A DNA stretch of 64,000 bases, taken from Hemileia vastatrix (lineage: Eukaryota > Basidiomycota > Pucciniomycetes > Pucciniales > Zaghouaniaceae). Shown in pieces: positions 33,663 through 44,964 of the stretch; position 1 is the stretch's first letter; every line of letters starts with the position of its first letter. Location of the stretch: the NCBI GenBank assembly GCA_030280995.1, contig JASXTE010000017.1:13754498-13818497 (forward strand). Reading direction: 5' to 3'. Below the pieces are notes generated by a model that had not been told where the DNA came from, made no database searches, and worked only from the letters and a program-made list of their open reading frames with translations. Both the position numbers and the translations under genes were made by a program.

Positions 33663-34024
33663 CAACTAATAAAAGTATACTTGTAGGGTACCATTAGAAA
33701 AGTCTTATAATTAATAAATCAAAAATATAATCTAATTCATGAAATAGTAACTCTCTAATAACATATAAAATACAAAGATCTAAATAAATTTTCTCAGGTG
33801 CAATGTTTTGTTGTATTTCTGTATAGTTTCAAAGAACACAGATTCTAAACATCTCAAATATGTTAAAAAAAACTTTTCAATAAGTCTTTTATTATTAAGT
33901 AGATATTATTTCTTAGATTACTAAGGACTCTTATTTTATTTAAAAGAGACAGGGGTTTTTCTTGTTTATCCAAGTCTCTTAAATTCTGCTTACAGCAAGG
34001 TGACTGTAAGAGTCTTTCTACAAT
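33663..34024 (-). repeat. Old LTR fragment related to element C LTR (copy 1)
   Basis: The minus strand begins TGTAGAAAGACTCTTACAG and runs through GCTGTAAGCAGAAT and an AAAACCCC-like stretch, matching the start of the element C LTR with strong divergence. Further in, GGTACCATTAGAAAAGTC matches its GGTATCATTGGAAAGGTC segment. Confidence 0.55.
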
Positions 34025-34214
34025 GTGAATGGGCTCTGTAATTTTTTGAAGACAAAAATAAAATTTGAGCTAGCTTCTCTTGGCACACCAGCTTTAAACA
34101 AATTCTCAATAGGAAAGTTTTTAGAAAAGATTCAGTGAGCAATTCCCAACTTCTCTAATCCATCTTGGAGCACCTTACACTTTTAGTTAATTTTAGTTGA
34201 TTTAAAGTAGTCAG

Positions 34215-34646
34215 CTAGCATTTACTCATCATCTGAAAAAATAATATTTTAGGAGCTTGGAACATGGGAGTGATGGTTGAAAACAGTATATTTAATTTCT
34301 TTTGTTTGGCCTGGTGATCTAGTATGTCTTTGTCTCCTCTGAGTATGGAATTGTCTATCATTATAGTATAATTAAGTAAATTAACCATTTTAGGGGGAGT
34401 TTCCTTTTCTAGAGTTATGGTCTGAGTATGAGTGAATTTCAGGAATAAGATCCCAGTAATATCTATGCCTAGATCTTCACTCACAAATATTGTAAGATGG
34501 GGGGTTGGTATTTTTCTTAATGTATGCCCCTCAACATAGGTAAGATTGGTTTTTTTTGGAAGGCAGGTAAAGGTCACCTCTTTGGGATAGGAATCCTGTA
34601 AGACTAATATTAATATTAAATAAAAAATCATTGAATAAAAAATCAT
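34215..34646 (-). CDS. Unrecognised 143-aa reading frame
   Basis: A single uninterrupted minus frame with reasonable coding texture: a hydrophobic start (MIFYSMIFYLILILVLQDS, signal-anchor-like), then YVEGHTLRKIPTPHLTIF and TLEKETPPKMVNLLNYT. I recognise no domain. It lies between two LTR-like fragments (33663-34024 and 35371-35704), so it may be the interior of a decayed retroelement. It could also be fortuitous. Confidence 0.25.
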   Translation of the reverse strand: MIFYSMIFYLILILVLQDSYPKEVTFTCLPKKTNLTYVEGHTLRKIPTPHLTIFVSEDLGIDITGILFLKFTHTQTITLEKETPPKMVNLLNYTIMIDNSILRGDKDILDHQAKQKKLNILFSTITPMFQAPKILFFQMMSKC

Positions 34647-35126
34647 ATTGGTTCATGAGCCCACTAGTCTGATGTGGTATTCCAAAATGTGTATGACACT
34701 TGAATTTTTATGTAGAAAAACTTTGGGACATTCATTTAGTATTTTTAAATGATTATTTTACACTCTATATGAGTTTATTATGATAAAATTTGAGTTGGTA
34801 AAAGTGAAAGAATTGTTACTCTAAAGAATTTTGGGCAAATTCAATATCTTAACAGTCAAAAATATTTTGGACAGACTCAAAATTTACAAGTAATGAAGAA
34901 ATAGGCTCTCTTTGTCTTCTGGAATTTTCTGTATTTTTCTGATTTTTTTTTAGAATTTTTAATTGATTATATGATTTCTGAATTTTGAATTATTTTACAT
35001 TACATTTTTAACTTTTAACACAGTGAATAAGGCTATGCTGACCACCAAAACTTTTTGGGATGTTTTTCAGATGAAGATTTATAATCCCATATTTTGATAA
35101 TTTTTTAATGCTATTTTTAGTTCTAA

Positions 35127-35222
35127 ATTGAGTCTGGATGTCTGGACAAGCTCTGAGATGTGCCTGGAGGAGGAATTTGGACATGTGACTGGAATATGCA
35201 TAGTCAGGCTAGTAATTAAAAC
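35127..35222 (+). repeat. Dispersed repeat, copy 2
   Basis: Matches 16140-16226 (shared TTTGGACATGTGACTGGA and ATGCATA). Here it lies just left of an old LTR fragment, so it may be part of that LTR family. Confidence 0.5.
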
Positions 35223-35370
35223 TATGTGTCTAATATTTTCAAAAGTAAAAACCAAAAATAGCTTATCAAATATCCATAGCAATTGAAAAGAATAACAACC
35301 AGCTTTATTATTATTAGCATTTTACATATTATAAAAATTAATTTATGCAATAGCTCATAAATATATACCT

Positions 35371-35704
35371 TCAGGGTACCATTGGATAGCTCTCATCCTT
35401 GGAAGCTCAAAAATAACATTACTTTTATAGAAATAAAAATTATTAAAGATATATAAATTCTCTAATTTAAAATATCTTTTATCTGGTGTAACTTTTTGTT
35501 ACATTTCAGTATATTTTCCTAATTACCTGGTCCTGAAACATCTTTAAATTAATGGGTCAACACATTATTTTTCTTATAAAGTGGAATTATTAGCCTATAT
35601 AATTTAATAATCACTTTTATAAAGGGGAAGGGCTTTCTCTTGTTTCTTCAACTCCCTTGGACTCTACCTATAGCACAGCCACTATAGGATTTTATCTACA
35701 CCTC
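35371..35704 (-). repeat. Old LTR fragment related to element C LTR (copy 2)
   Basis: Minus strand starts GTGTAGATAAAATCC and passes GTGCTATAGGTAGAGTCC and GGAGTTGAAGAAACAAG. It shares with 33663-34024 the order of words including GGTACCATTRGATAG. Both copies have the same orientation. Confidence 0.45.
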
Positions 35705-35819
35705 CAAATCATAATCTAACCTAATTTTTGAGCTGAATTTGTGGGATTATAAGATAATTCTTTTTGAGTAGAAGTGATCTACTTGTATTTTTTTTGGAAG
35801 GAAGGATTGTTTTAAGTAT

Positions 35820-36695
35820 TCAAATGAGTTTCACAACAGAAGTAGCACCAATAGAGGGCTCTTCTTCACCTTCTTCAGTCCCAGAGTCATTGATTTGGTT
35901 GATATATGTTTCATTCTGATAATGAAGAGAAATAGTTAAAGAAACTTAAGTTAAATAATATTATAGAAAATTGTAACTGAAATCAGCATCTACTTTTGTA
36001 TCTACCTCTGTAATATAAAAAAAAAGTCTTTTTGACTGATGGGTCACTTCAGCAAGTGCAAGGAGTCTTTCCAAAGTATCATGAAATTTCAATTCAGCTT
36101 TCTTGTTACTAGAGAATCCTCCATGATAAAGTTTTGCTACCTTCAAAAGCATTTGAGACTCATTGCAAGCTTTATGGACCAAGTAATCTATATTTTATTT
36201 CTCACTAAAAAAGATGGTTTCAACTCTTTTGTCTTGAGGTCACCAAGACTCTGATTGGAATTCTCCCAATCAAAATTAAATTTAAATGGTGGAGATGGAA
36301 TTTTTTTTGACTCAATATTTGTTTTTTCTTTTTCCTTCTGAGAATTTTGTAAAATAGATTTATTTTGCTTCAAAAGAATGCATAATAAATACTTAAGGTA
36401 AATTTTAACTGGAGCAAAGTTTCTAGTATGATCAGAACCAGTAGTAACCTATGAAGGTTCTCTAGGCTTGTTTCAAAAGAATAAAGGGCAACTAGGCTGT
36501 TGATATTTTGAAGAAAAACAATTTTTATGGAAGAATAGGGTAGATTCATTTGAATTTTGACTATAAAAGGTTAGAGAGGATATAGAATGAGATACACCTT
36601 GAGTGTGGGTGGTTAGAGGTGAAGAGAAAGATTCTTCAGATAAAAAAAAGATAGATGAGGGGATATAAATTATTACTCTTCTAAGAGGTTATAAA
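35820..36695 (-). pseudogene. Decayed unrecognised gene, Ser-rich then helical
   Basis: One minus frame runs from about 36695 to 36188 with only two stops, giving a Ser/Thr-rich stretch (SPLTTHTQGVSHSISSLTF) followed by PPFKFNFDWENSNQSLGDL. After a gap the frame 35961-36182 (KAELKFHDTLERLLALAEV) continues, and an acidic GTEEGEEEPS tail lies near 35860. Its length and biased codons suggest a real but broken gene. I do not recognise the family. Confidence 0.4.
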
Positions 36696-37349
36696 AACTT
36701 AGATTAGGCAAACCTGGAAATTTGAATATGTTTCTTGGTTAAACATGGAAGTAGACAAGGATGGTGGATGAGGAAAAGAAAAGGGGGTAAATAGGAAAAA
36801 TTCCAGTCATTCTTGCAAACCTGCCATACATCCTTTTTAAAAAATCTGCAGCTCAGTTTTAGGGACTGTAAAAATGTTTTGCAATTTTTTTTGAAATTTT
36901 GTGTCATCCTCTTCAGATGTGCCTCTGAAGTGCTTTGCCAAAAGTTTGTTAAAGCCCTTTTTTATAATCTAACTCACTCAATCTTCTTAATAAAATAATA
37001 TAGCTATATATTCTGGTGAAAAAGCATGTTTCTAATCAACATAAACATTTATAAATACAAAAAAACTATGATAACATAAAAAAAAATTAAATCTGAAAAG
37101 TGAATTTTTCAGCTACCAGAAATTATTTTTTTAAGTATGATGAAATACATACCATTAGATAGCTCAGACATTATAGACTTCTCCCCAAAAGGAAATTTTC
37201 AAAAAAAAAATTGAATAATTTCCCCATCCTTTTCCATTCCCTTGAGCTACCAACAATTAGCTCCTCCATCATTACCATCGACCATGCTCATCATTGATAT
37301 CATTGAGTTAATTAAATTTTCCAAAATGTTGACTGGGTAGATGACCCAA

Positions 37350-37760
37350 GCTTTTTATAATGCTTCTTGAATTTCAATTAAATATTTAGGCTGGTATTCA
37401 TATTGCATGTCATATTTTAGAGCTTTCCAAACATTTTCTATAGCATTGAGGTCGCAAGATTGAGTTGTCCAAAAAAACTTACCAATTTTATGTTCCTATC
37501 AGAATGTTTGTGAATCTAGACCTTTGTTTACAGGTGCATTGCTTTCAATTTAAGTTAGAGTATGCTGAATGTATTTTTTCTAAAGTAAAGGAACAAGAGT
37601 AATCTTGTATACATTGTTGATAAAATTGGCTGATTTTCTCTGTTTAGAAAGCAGAAAGATGAGGGGAAGTTTTGTTTTGTTGAAAAAGGCACCCCAAACC
37701 ATTTTTGTCTTCATCCATGCTTGGATTTGGGTTAAAGACATTTATATATATATTTCTCTA
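37350..37760 (-). pseudogene. Tc1/mariner transposase relic
   Basis: Minus-strand translation across several stops gives MVWGAFFNKTKLPL, then ESNAPVNKGLDSQTF and finally FFWTTQSCDLNAIENVWKAL. This is the order and spacing of Tc1/mariner (DDE_3) transposases, where the usual forms are WG, DNAP and WP..SPDLNPIEN.W..LK. The second catalytic Asp is Ser here (SNAP for DNAP). No terminal repeats were identified. Confidence 0.7.
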
Positions 37761-37839
37761 CTTTTCTCTTCCAAACCAGAATAGAAGATGAAATCATGCC
37801 TATCTAAAAGGAAAATTAATATGAGTAGATGATAAGAAA

Positions 37840-38830
37840 AATTAAATAAAAATAAATATAAATATAAATATAAATATAAAAATAAAAGTAAAAGTAAAAA
37901 TATAAATAAAAATAAAAATAAAAATAAAAATAAAAATAAAAATAAAAATAAAAATAAAAATAAAAATAAAAATAAAAATAAAAATAAAAATAAAAATAAA
38001 AATAAAAATAAAAATAAAAATAAAAATAAAAATAAAAATAAAAATAAAAATAAAAATAAAAATAAAAATAAAAATAAAAATAAAAATAAAAATTCAAATA
38101 AAAATTCAAATTAAAATTAAAATTAAAATTAAAAATAAAAATAAAAATAAAAATATAAATATAAATATAAATATAAATATAAATATAAATATAAATATAA
38201 ATATAAATATAAATATAAATATAAATAAAAATATAAATATAAATAAAAATAAAAATAAAAATAAAAATAAAAATAAAAATAAAAATAAAAATAAAAATAA
38301 AAATAAAAATAAAAATAAAAATAAAAATAAAAATAAAAATAAAAATAAAAATAAAAATAAAAATAAAAATAAAAATAAAAATAAAAATAAAAATAAAAAT
38401 AAAAATAAAAATAAAAATAAAAATAAAAATAAAAATAAAAATAAAAATAAAAATAAAAATAAAAATAAAAATAAAAATAAAAATAAAAATAAAAATAAAA
38501 ATAAAAATAAAAATAAAAATAAAAATAAAAATAAAAATAAAAATAAAAATAAAAATAAAAATAAAAATAAAAATAAAAATAAAAATAAAAATAAAAATAA
38601 AAATAAAAATAAAAATAAAAATAAAAATAAAAATAAAAATAAAAATAAAAATAAAAATAAAAATAAAAATAAAAATAAAAATAAAAATAAAAATAAAAAT
38701 AAAAATAAAAATAAAAATAAAAATAAAAATAAAAATAAAAATAAAAATAAAAATAAAAATAAAAATAAAAATAAAAATAAAAATAAAAATAAAAATAAAA
38801 ATAAAAATAAAAATAAAAATAAAAATAAAA
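37840..38830 (+). repeat. (AAAAAT)n hexanucleotide satellite, about 1 kb
   Basis: Almost perfect 6-bp repeats, mainly AAAAAT, with an interlude of AAATAT-type repeats near 38153-38245 and a few variants at both ends. The minus-strand open frames here (37816-38109, 38129-38926) read as endless Tyr-Phe and are artefacts of the six-base period. Confidence 0.97.
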
Positions 38831-41800
38831 GACAGAAAAAAAAAGGAATATCATGTCAAAGACTGGGAACAAATTTTTCATTACACAACAAAATGGGGAA
38901 AAGTATAATTGATTTTGATGAGGCATTATTTTATGTAATCATATTGATTGAGATAATGTTGCAAACAAAGAAAAAAATGTTGAAAATCTTGCTTGTCAGC
39001 AATTCCCATTTTCATGGTAGGATAATGAGGAATAAAGATATGGTTTTTTGTTTTTTTATATTTTTTTTTACTGTATTGCAAAAAATTAGAGAATTCTCAA
39101 AAAATCACACATCATCTGAAATTTGCCTCTTTCTCATTTTTTTCTCATAATGTAACCACAATAAAAAAAAAAGAAGAAAAAAAAAGAAGAAGAAAATAAA
39201 TAAATAAAAATAAAAAAACACAAATTGTAAGAATGACACAGCTAGATTGTAAAACGTTGGGGCAGCTTTTCAAAAATTTTCTCAGCATACACAGCATTTT
39301 TTGGCGGGCAACAGGCTAGTGGGATGAAATAATGAGGTAAAATGCTGGGTAAGTTGGGGAAAACTGTGGAAAGTTGCTACAACAATTTTCAATATATCTA
39401 TGATAGCAAGTAGGAGAAGAAAGGTTGACATACATCATAATAAAACTCTATACTAGATGTTTAATCTATGGATTGAAGTTAAACTCAATGAAATATAAAG
39501 CAGTTGAGAACGCAGTTATTGAACATACATACATACATACATACATATAAGGATTTGGAAAATGCTTGCGGTTCTCCTATCTGTCCTACACCGCCAAAAA
39601 CATGAATGAAGCTCACCTGACCCATGCTCTTGAAGAGGGAGGAGGAAACATGAAATCCTTAAGTTTTTTTCAAATATCTATAAAAGAAGAGTCAGTGGGA
39701 CCTTCCTATTTTCGCACGCCCAAAAGATTTTGTTTCAAATTCATGTGTGTCAGTGATGAGTATTGGGGGGGGGGGGGGGGATTGCTAACCATCAAGACCC
39801 CTGGTACAACGAATTCTACTACAGCTGGATCTAAAAACATAAATCTTCGTTATTATTTGTTAACAGCTGAGCGAAGCATGAAAGACTTGGCAGAGAATAA
39901 GAAGATGTAAGTTGAGAAACCTATTGAGATTCTTGTTGAAAAAAATATATACAATAGGTGTTTGTGGTTTTCATTATGCTTCACAATATCATTTTCTTCA
40001 TTTATTACGATGTATATAGGTACAATCAAGTTAAAGTTATGATACACCCAGCAATTATTCCACAATAAGGAGAAGTAATTCGAAAAACCTATTGATAAAT
40101 TCTTGTTGAAAAGCTACATACACTATGAGTTTGAGGTTGTCATTGTGCTTCGCAACATCATTTTCTCTATTCATCACGTCATGTATAGCTACACTAAAGT
40201 AAAACTTATGATACACCCAGAAATTAATCTACCACTAATTAGAGTCTTTAAATTTTATCTAATATGGAAAGCCTAATTTTATAAGGCTTGATTGATGGAT
40301 GAGGCAAGGCGATTTAAAATGATGGTATGTATGTACTGCAGAGGATGGAAGAAAAATGCAAAGTTGAAACGTTTTAACCTTGTAGCATCATGAGTTTAGA
40401 AAGATGGCAAAAATAGCGGAAATGTGGTTTGAAATTCTTTGAATTCTTGATCTTTCTATGAAATCTGAACAAGACAGTGAATTGTTTTGACAGAGGTAGA
40501 TATGACATTAAAAGATTGTTCAAAATTTATTGTTACTCAACAGTAGAGTTTCTTTGAAGAAGGCAACCAGAGACACGTCGGTTTGTCCTACTCAGTAAAA
40601 GAAATTCATGTCTCCTCTTTACTGAGAATTAGTAAGTCAATTCTTGTCGTGTCTTTGTACGGAAGTGCCGCCCCATCGAAATTCAAAACATTATGTGATT
40701 AAGCTGAAGGTAGTCTCACAGTTCAAAGGCTCTGGCAGAAGTGAATATTGAAGCAATCATCCATCTTTCAATGTGAATTTCATTTCTATTACTTATTTTC
40801 AAACAAGAGATAAGGATAGGTGTCGTTAATTTCACATGTATTGTGAAACCGTGTCTATTTCTTTGGAATTCAAGGAAGGAGTATTATTTGAAATTGACCT
40901 CGGAGTAATAAAGTGGAAGGAAATTTGATTTGCAACAATCCAAGTTGAAACTTGATCATAATACAAAATTACAGAGGGGATGAATTTTTTTTCATCCGTA
41001 TAAAATTTTTCCCTCACTAAATACTTTCCGAAGATCGTTTCATGTTAGGGGTGTGACTAAAAGATAATCGAAAACAAGAACAGAACCGCAGCGAATGAAG
41101 TAAAATAATAGATGCTAGTTTTTTCAATTCGATGAGCGTTGCTAGACTGCCGAAGACACTTAAATGAATAATGCATAGAAAGCTAATTTCCACCACGAGT
41201 CCGATGTATCAATAAACAACCATAATGAAGTGGAGTTTTTACGAAGGTCAATTTGAAGGCATTGAATATTTATCAAACTAGCAAACAGCCGAACTTAATG
41301 GACACCGCACACGACTCTCCAAAGCTAAGGTGGCAGGTAATGTTTAAATACTTGAATGATTATTTGGCCGGGTTACGGCTTTAGGAGTTGGGTATCAAAC
41401 ATCAGTGGGAAACACATGCCTTTCTTGCTCACCTTTTGAGAAACCAACTAAGCCGTTTGTGTACGTAGCTCAGACCTTGGAGATTAGTGTTCTACAGAGT
41501 TGAGAATGTGTTAGAGATCAAGGAGATGATAATTGACAAGTTGAAAGTAAAGATTTGAAGGACAAAAGTGTTGGAAGCCTTTTAACCGTTCTTGCGCTAG
41601 TGAATATTGAGTTTGATTGATGATTGATACACAATAAGATTCGAGCGATAAGTATATGTATGTATGTATGTACTCAGAAGAAGCGAAGAAAGATGCAGCT
41701 GGCTATAATTAGCGTGATTAAGGTTTGCCAAGGAGCCACTTAAGACGCCCATGGAGACCTTAGGGGGACTTACTGCAGACACCTAATGGGACTTAAAGGA

Positions 41801-41996
41801 CTTGCTTTTCTACCTCGAACGCCTTCAGAATTTCATTTTTCAGTTTCCCAGTTCTTTTAATTTCATTTTCTTCTTTAGTTTTTCTTTCTTCCTTCCTGTT
41901 GAGTGTCCCCATCAGTGTCTTTGGCTTCCTATATTATCTAGATAATTATTTCATCTTTTTGCTGCCGTCTGCCTCGCGTATCCTACATTTCTGTAA
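38831..41996. other. Low-repeat island upstream of the copper-fist gene
   Basis: Sequence here is more balanced in base composition than its surroundings and shows no transposon protein. I find no convincing gene on either strand. It contains short microsatellites: (ATAC)n at about 39522-39546, a G run at 39766-39780 and (GTAT)n near 41656-41672. It presumably holds the promoter and leader of the gene starting at 41997. Confidence 0.5.
39911..40245 (+). repeat. Direct duplication of about 165 bp
   Basis: 39911-40075 and 40080-40245 share, in order, AACCTATTGA, TTCTTGTTGAAAA, CATCATTTTCT and TTATGATACACCCAG. The copies differ at many sites, so the duplication is old. Confidence 0.75.
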
Positions 41997-43954
41997 ATGG
42001 TTCTTATACAAGGCAATTCCCATTCTAGTTTTCAATGTAAACCTGGGCTCAATCATCTAATGCTATCTTTCATTTCATCACAGGAAAAAAATTTGCTTGT
42101 GTTGCCTGTATCAAAGGCCATAGATCTAGTAGTTGCTCTCATAGTGATCGCAAATTGGTGGAAATTGGTAAAAAGGGTACATATCTTAATCTTACTTTCT
42201 TTCTTTCTCCATCTACTTGCTGTCTTGATCTCTTTGGTGGACATTTGCTTCCAAATCATCCATTCTTCTCTCCTCAAATTTCCCCCTTGTTTATTTAATT
42301 TTCTTTTCCTTTTCTTTTGCTGCCTTATTCTCACTTGTTGCGCTTTCTCTCTCCGGTTGAACGCTTCTCTATTTTGCGAATCTCAACTTCTTCCTGCCTT
42401 TCTTATCTTAGGGCGTCCCCCCACACAGTGTACTCATTGCCGTGAACTGCGACGAACCAGCAAAGTCCACTCTAAATGTATGTGTGGTGATCGACCCGAT
42501 AAACTTGGTAAATTTGTTTTAGCGTTTTCTTTTCAAAATGACTTGTCATCATAACGCTCCCTGTGATGGACTGACGCTCTGGATGTGGCCATTAGCTCGA
42601 ACACAACCTATAATCTTGCCTAACGGCGTAAAAGACGCAGACCTGCTTTCGGATCTGCTTCAGAATAATCATCTTTCTCCTTCTGATGTATTCTCAAATC
42701 TTCCTGGTACACTTTATTCATTTTGCAATTCATAATGCCGTCTAACTCACTCCTCAATCTTTCCCTTCACTCTCGCCAATTCCTTTATTTTCTATCGCTG
42801 TCCATACTGTCATGGATCCGTTTTATAAATCCTTTCTCACGCAGCTTCTCTACCTTTCAACGCATGTCTTTGTTCCTCCGGCGGGAGATGTTGTTGCGCC
42901 GCTCCGGCTCATCCTTCCATGGGTACTCGTTCTCGTCAAACTAAAACTCGGTCGCCTTCGACACTGGTGAGCTTGCTCGATGCAGTAGGTAACATACAGA
43001 GTAGCGAAGACCGCCAACCGGCCTCTTCCAACACGAGTTGTTGCGGAGGCCGCAATGCCAGTCCGCCTTCCAGCAGATCTACGAATGCCAAAAGTATTCC
43101 ACTGCCGACTTCGAATTTAGATCAATATCCATCTCATTATTCGCAACCATTGCCAAACAGTAATGGCAATATGGGTGGCTTATCATTCATGCAGTCAACG
43201 AACATGTTGTTCACACCTCATACTGCTGGAACATTTGCTTGCTTTTGTGGAGACAACTGTCCCTGCCCTGGATGCGTACTTCACGATGTGGGCTAGATTT
43301 TTTACTTTTACAATTTTTGATATTCATGGCTGCAGAATTTCTGATTTGACTTGCTGGCGGTTGACCACTATGCTATTCTAGCCCCTCGGACTTAAATTTG
43401 ACACCAACCGCAATCCCTGCCCTAGCAACACATCAGGTGGTTGTATGGGTGGCTTGGATATTCCCAACCTTGATGAGCTGCTTAATCTTAATCCCGTCAG
43501 TGACCCATTTCCTTCGGCATCTAGGAATCTAGCAACCCAACTACCCAGCGTGACAGCGGCTTTAGGACTACCATCTAATTGGGCATTGTCTCATCCTTCT
43601 CCTTTGGAGCGATCTGAAGAGGCCAAATTAACTCCATCACAGGGGCTTAGTCCATCTTTTGCTAATCTTATACCTACACCTCATCTTGCTGGTATACCTA
43701 ATATATCTTCCCCAAATATCCCGAATTTCAGTCCGGGGCATGCAGTGCCAGATTCACACTCTTCATTTGCCTCTCCGTTACCCTCTAACTTCAGCCCTCC
43801 AACCTCTAGTGCATCACACATATTTCCATATGATATGCAGATCAGTTCTCCAACACCTGTTCCATCATGGAAAGATATTTTGAACCTTAATCATTCTGAT
43901 TTGGTAACTAGCCAGCTCTTGAACAATAGGACGTGCTGTGGAGCAGGCTCTTAA
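41997..43954 (+). CDS. Copper-fist transcription factor, copper sensing
   Basis: Six exons fit one frame: 41997-42012, 42084-42176, 42412-42507, 42596-42706, 42845-43287 and 43382-43954 (1332 nt, 443 aa). Residues 1-63 form a copper-fist DNA-binding domain: MVLIQGKKFACVACIKGH, a CX2CX8CXH zinc site, the minor-groove KKGRP motif, and CTHCREL ... CMC, the copper-binding cysteines. Later come a Cys cluster ACLCSSGGRCCC (from residue 112) and CFCGDNCPCPGCVLH (238-252), a CxCx3CxCx2Cx2H cluster like those by which Mac1/Cuf1-type regulators sense copper. The tail is Ser/Pro-rich, typical of activation regions. Family members act in the nucleus on copper (and iron) uptake or copper resistance genes. 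No break is seen, and it is the only apparently functional host gene here. The last exon could end differently if another intron exists. Confidence 0.9.
42013..42083 (+). other. Candidate GC-AG intron after a 16-nt first coding exon
   Basis: Family comparison requires MVLI-x-G to join K-K-F-A-C. This is achieved only if the intron starts GCAATTCC at 42013 and ends CATCACAG at 42083. The nearest GT donor (42037) would create a stop codon at the junction. Introns 2-5 (42177-42411, 42508-42595, 42707-42844, 43288-43381) are all GT-AG, and 1-4 are in phase 1. Confidence 0.75.
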
Positions 43955-44649
43955 TATTCAATCTAGACGCTCTAAATTTATGGTCTTCAAAAGGCATAAT
44001 GTGATTCTCAATTTATATATATTCGCTTAAGGGTAACATATGTTTGATTCGTCCTTGACTCTTGAGTGTTTCGTTCTTTCCCGCTGGTGAAGAGTTATAC
44101 ATTATGGATAGATTTGACCTTGTATTACTTTATGAGAAGTTGATATTAAAAGAGAAATGACATTGTAGTTAGTTTTAAAAGCTATAGTTTATTGTACGCG
44201 CAAATGACGTGCACATTTATCTACCTGCTTGAACACAATTGGTTAAATACTCTGCTCAAAAAATTTGCACCTATTTCTTGTGGATCAAAATGGTGATGCG
44301 CAAGTAGCTAACAATCTGTCTATTCAGTTGATTACTGTGCAGGTGCATGGGTCCCCTACCTCTTCAAATAGATATTGCACAATGATTTCTTGCTCTACAT
44401 CATAACTGCGTGTAATGTTATATATATAAATAGACTCATTCAATGTTATCTTTATTTTATATTTTTTTCTCTAAAATGAACACAAAACAAACAACAACCA
44501 ATTAATGTATAGACTTTTACAGTTTTTTTTTAAAAAAAAAGAAAAAAAAAAAGAAAAAAAGAAAAAAAAAGAAAATTGATTGTAACTTTTTTTATTTTTT
44601 ATTTTTTATTTTATACAAATATAACTCTTGACTTGGTTTATAATTTTTA
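43955..44649. other. 3' flank of copper-fist gene, no other gene seen
   Basis: AT-rich with an A-rich run at 44530-44575. It probably includes the 3' untranslated region. No second gene is recognised before the copia LTR at 44650. Confidence 0.55.
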
Positions 44650-44764
44650 TGTGTAGAAGGTATTATGCTTAGTGATTTATTCATTTTGTATGTAGTATTT
44701 ACTGTGAGGCAGCGGAAGTGTTGTAGCTCCGGTTCACTCCGGAGCAAACACTAAAGCTGCTATC
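44650..44764 (+). repeat. Element F2 5' LTR, left 115 bp
   Basis: Starts TGTGTAGAAGGTATTATGC and runs to GCTGCTATC. The last three bases (ACA) are at 49672-49674, behind F1 and its target duplication. It contains the hairpin GCTCCGG-TTCACT-CCGGAGC at 44726-44745. Confidence 0.88.
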
Positions 44765-44964
44765 TGTTATAGTAGACAATTAGGTTAGATTAGGTTACAC
44801 GCCAAGTATTGTATATAGTGTGCCAATACCCATCTGACTGTTCCTCACCGGCACAATAGGTTACGGGCATATAATCCAGTCCCTTTGCACACCAGCTGAA
44901 AACCTTATCCTGCCTTTTTAATTGCCTTGTTCTTGTTTCCTTTTGTTTCCCTTCTCTCTCCTGT

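Noticed and set aside
37816..38926. Long minus-strand frames reading Tyr-Phe repeats
   Set aside because: They are the automatic translation of the (AAAAAT)n array, whose six-base period never creates a stop in that frame.
39566..39910. 114-aa frame upstream of the copper-fist gene
   Set aside because: It contains a G homopolymer run and no recognisable motif. No splice or homology support could be seen.
42053..42334. Minus-strand frame opposite the copper-fist gene
   Set aside because: It is a shadow of exon and intron sequence with no domain of its own.
41997..42554. 185-aa unspliced frame as the copper-fist product
   Set aside because: It reads through two introns in the wrong frame for exon 2 and lacks the zinc cysteines. 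Splicing restores the full domain.
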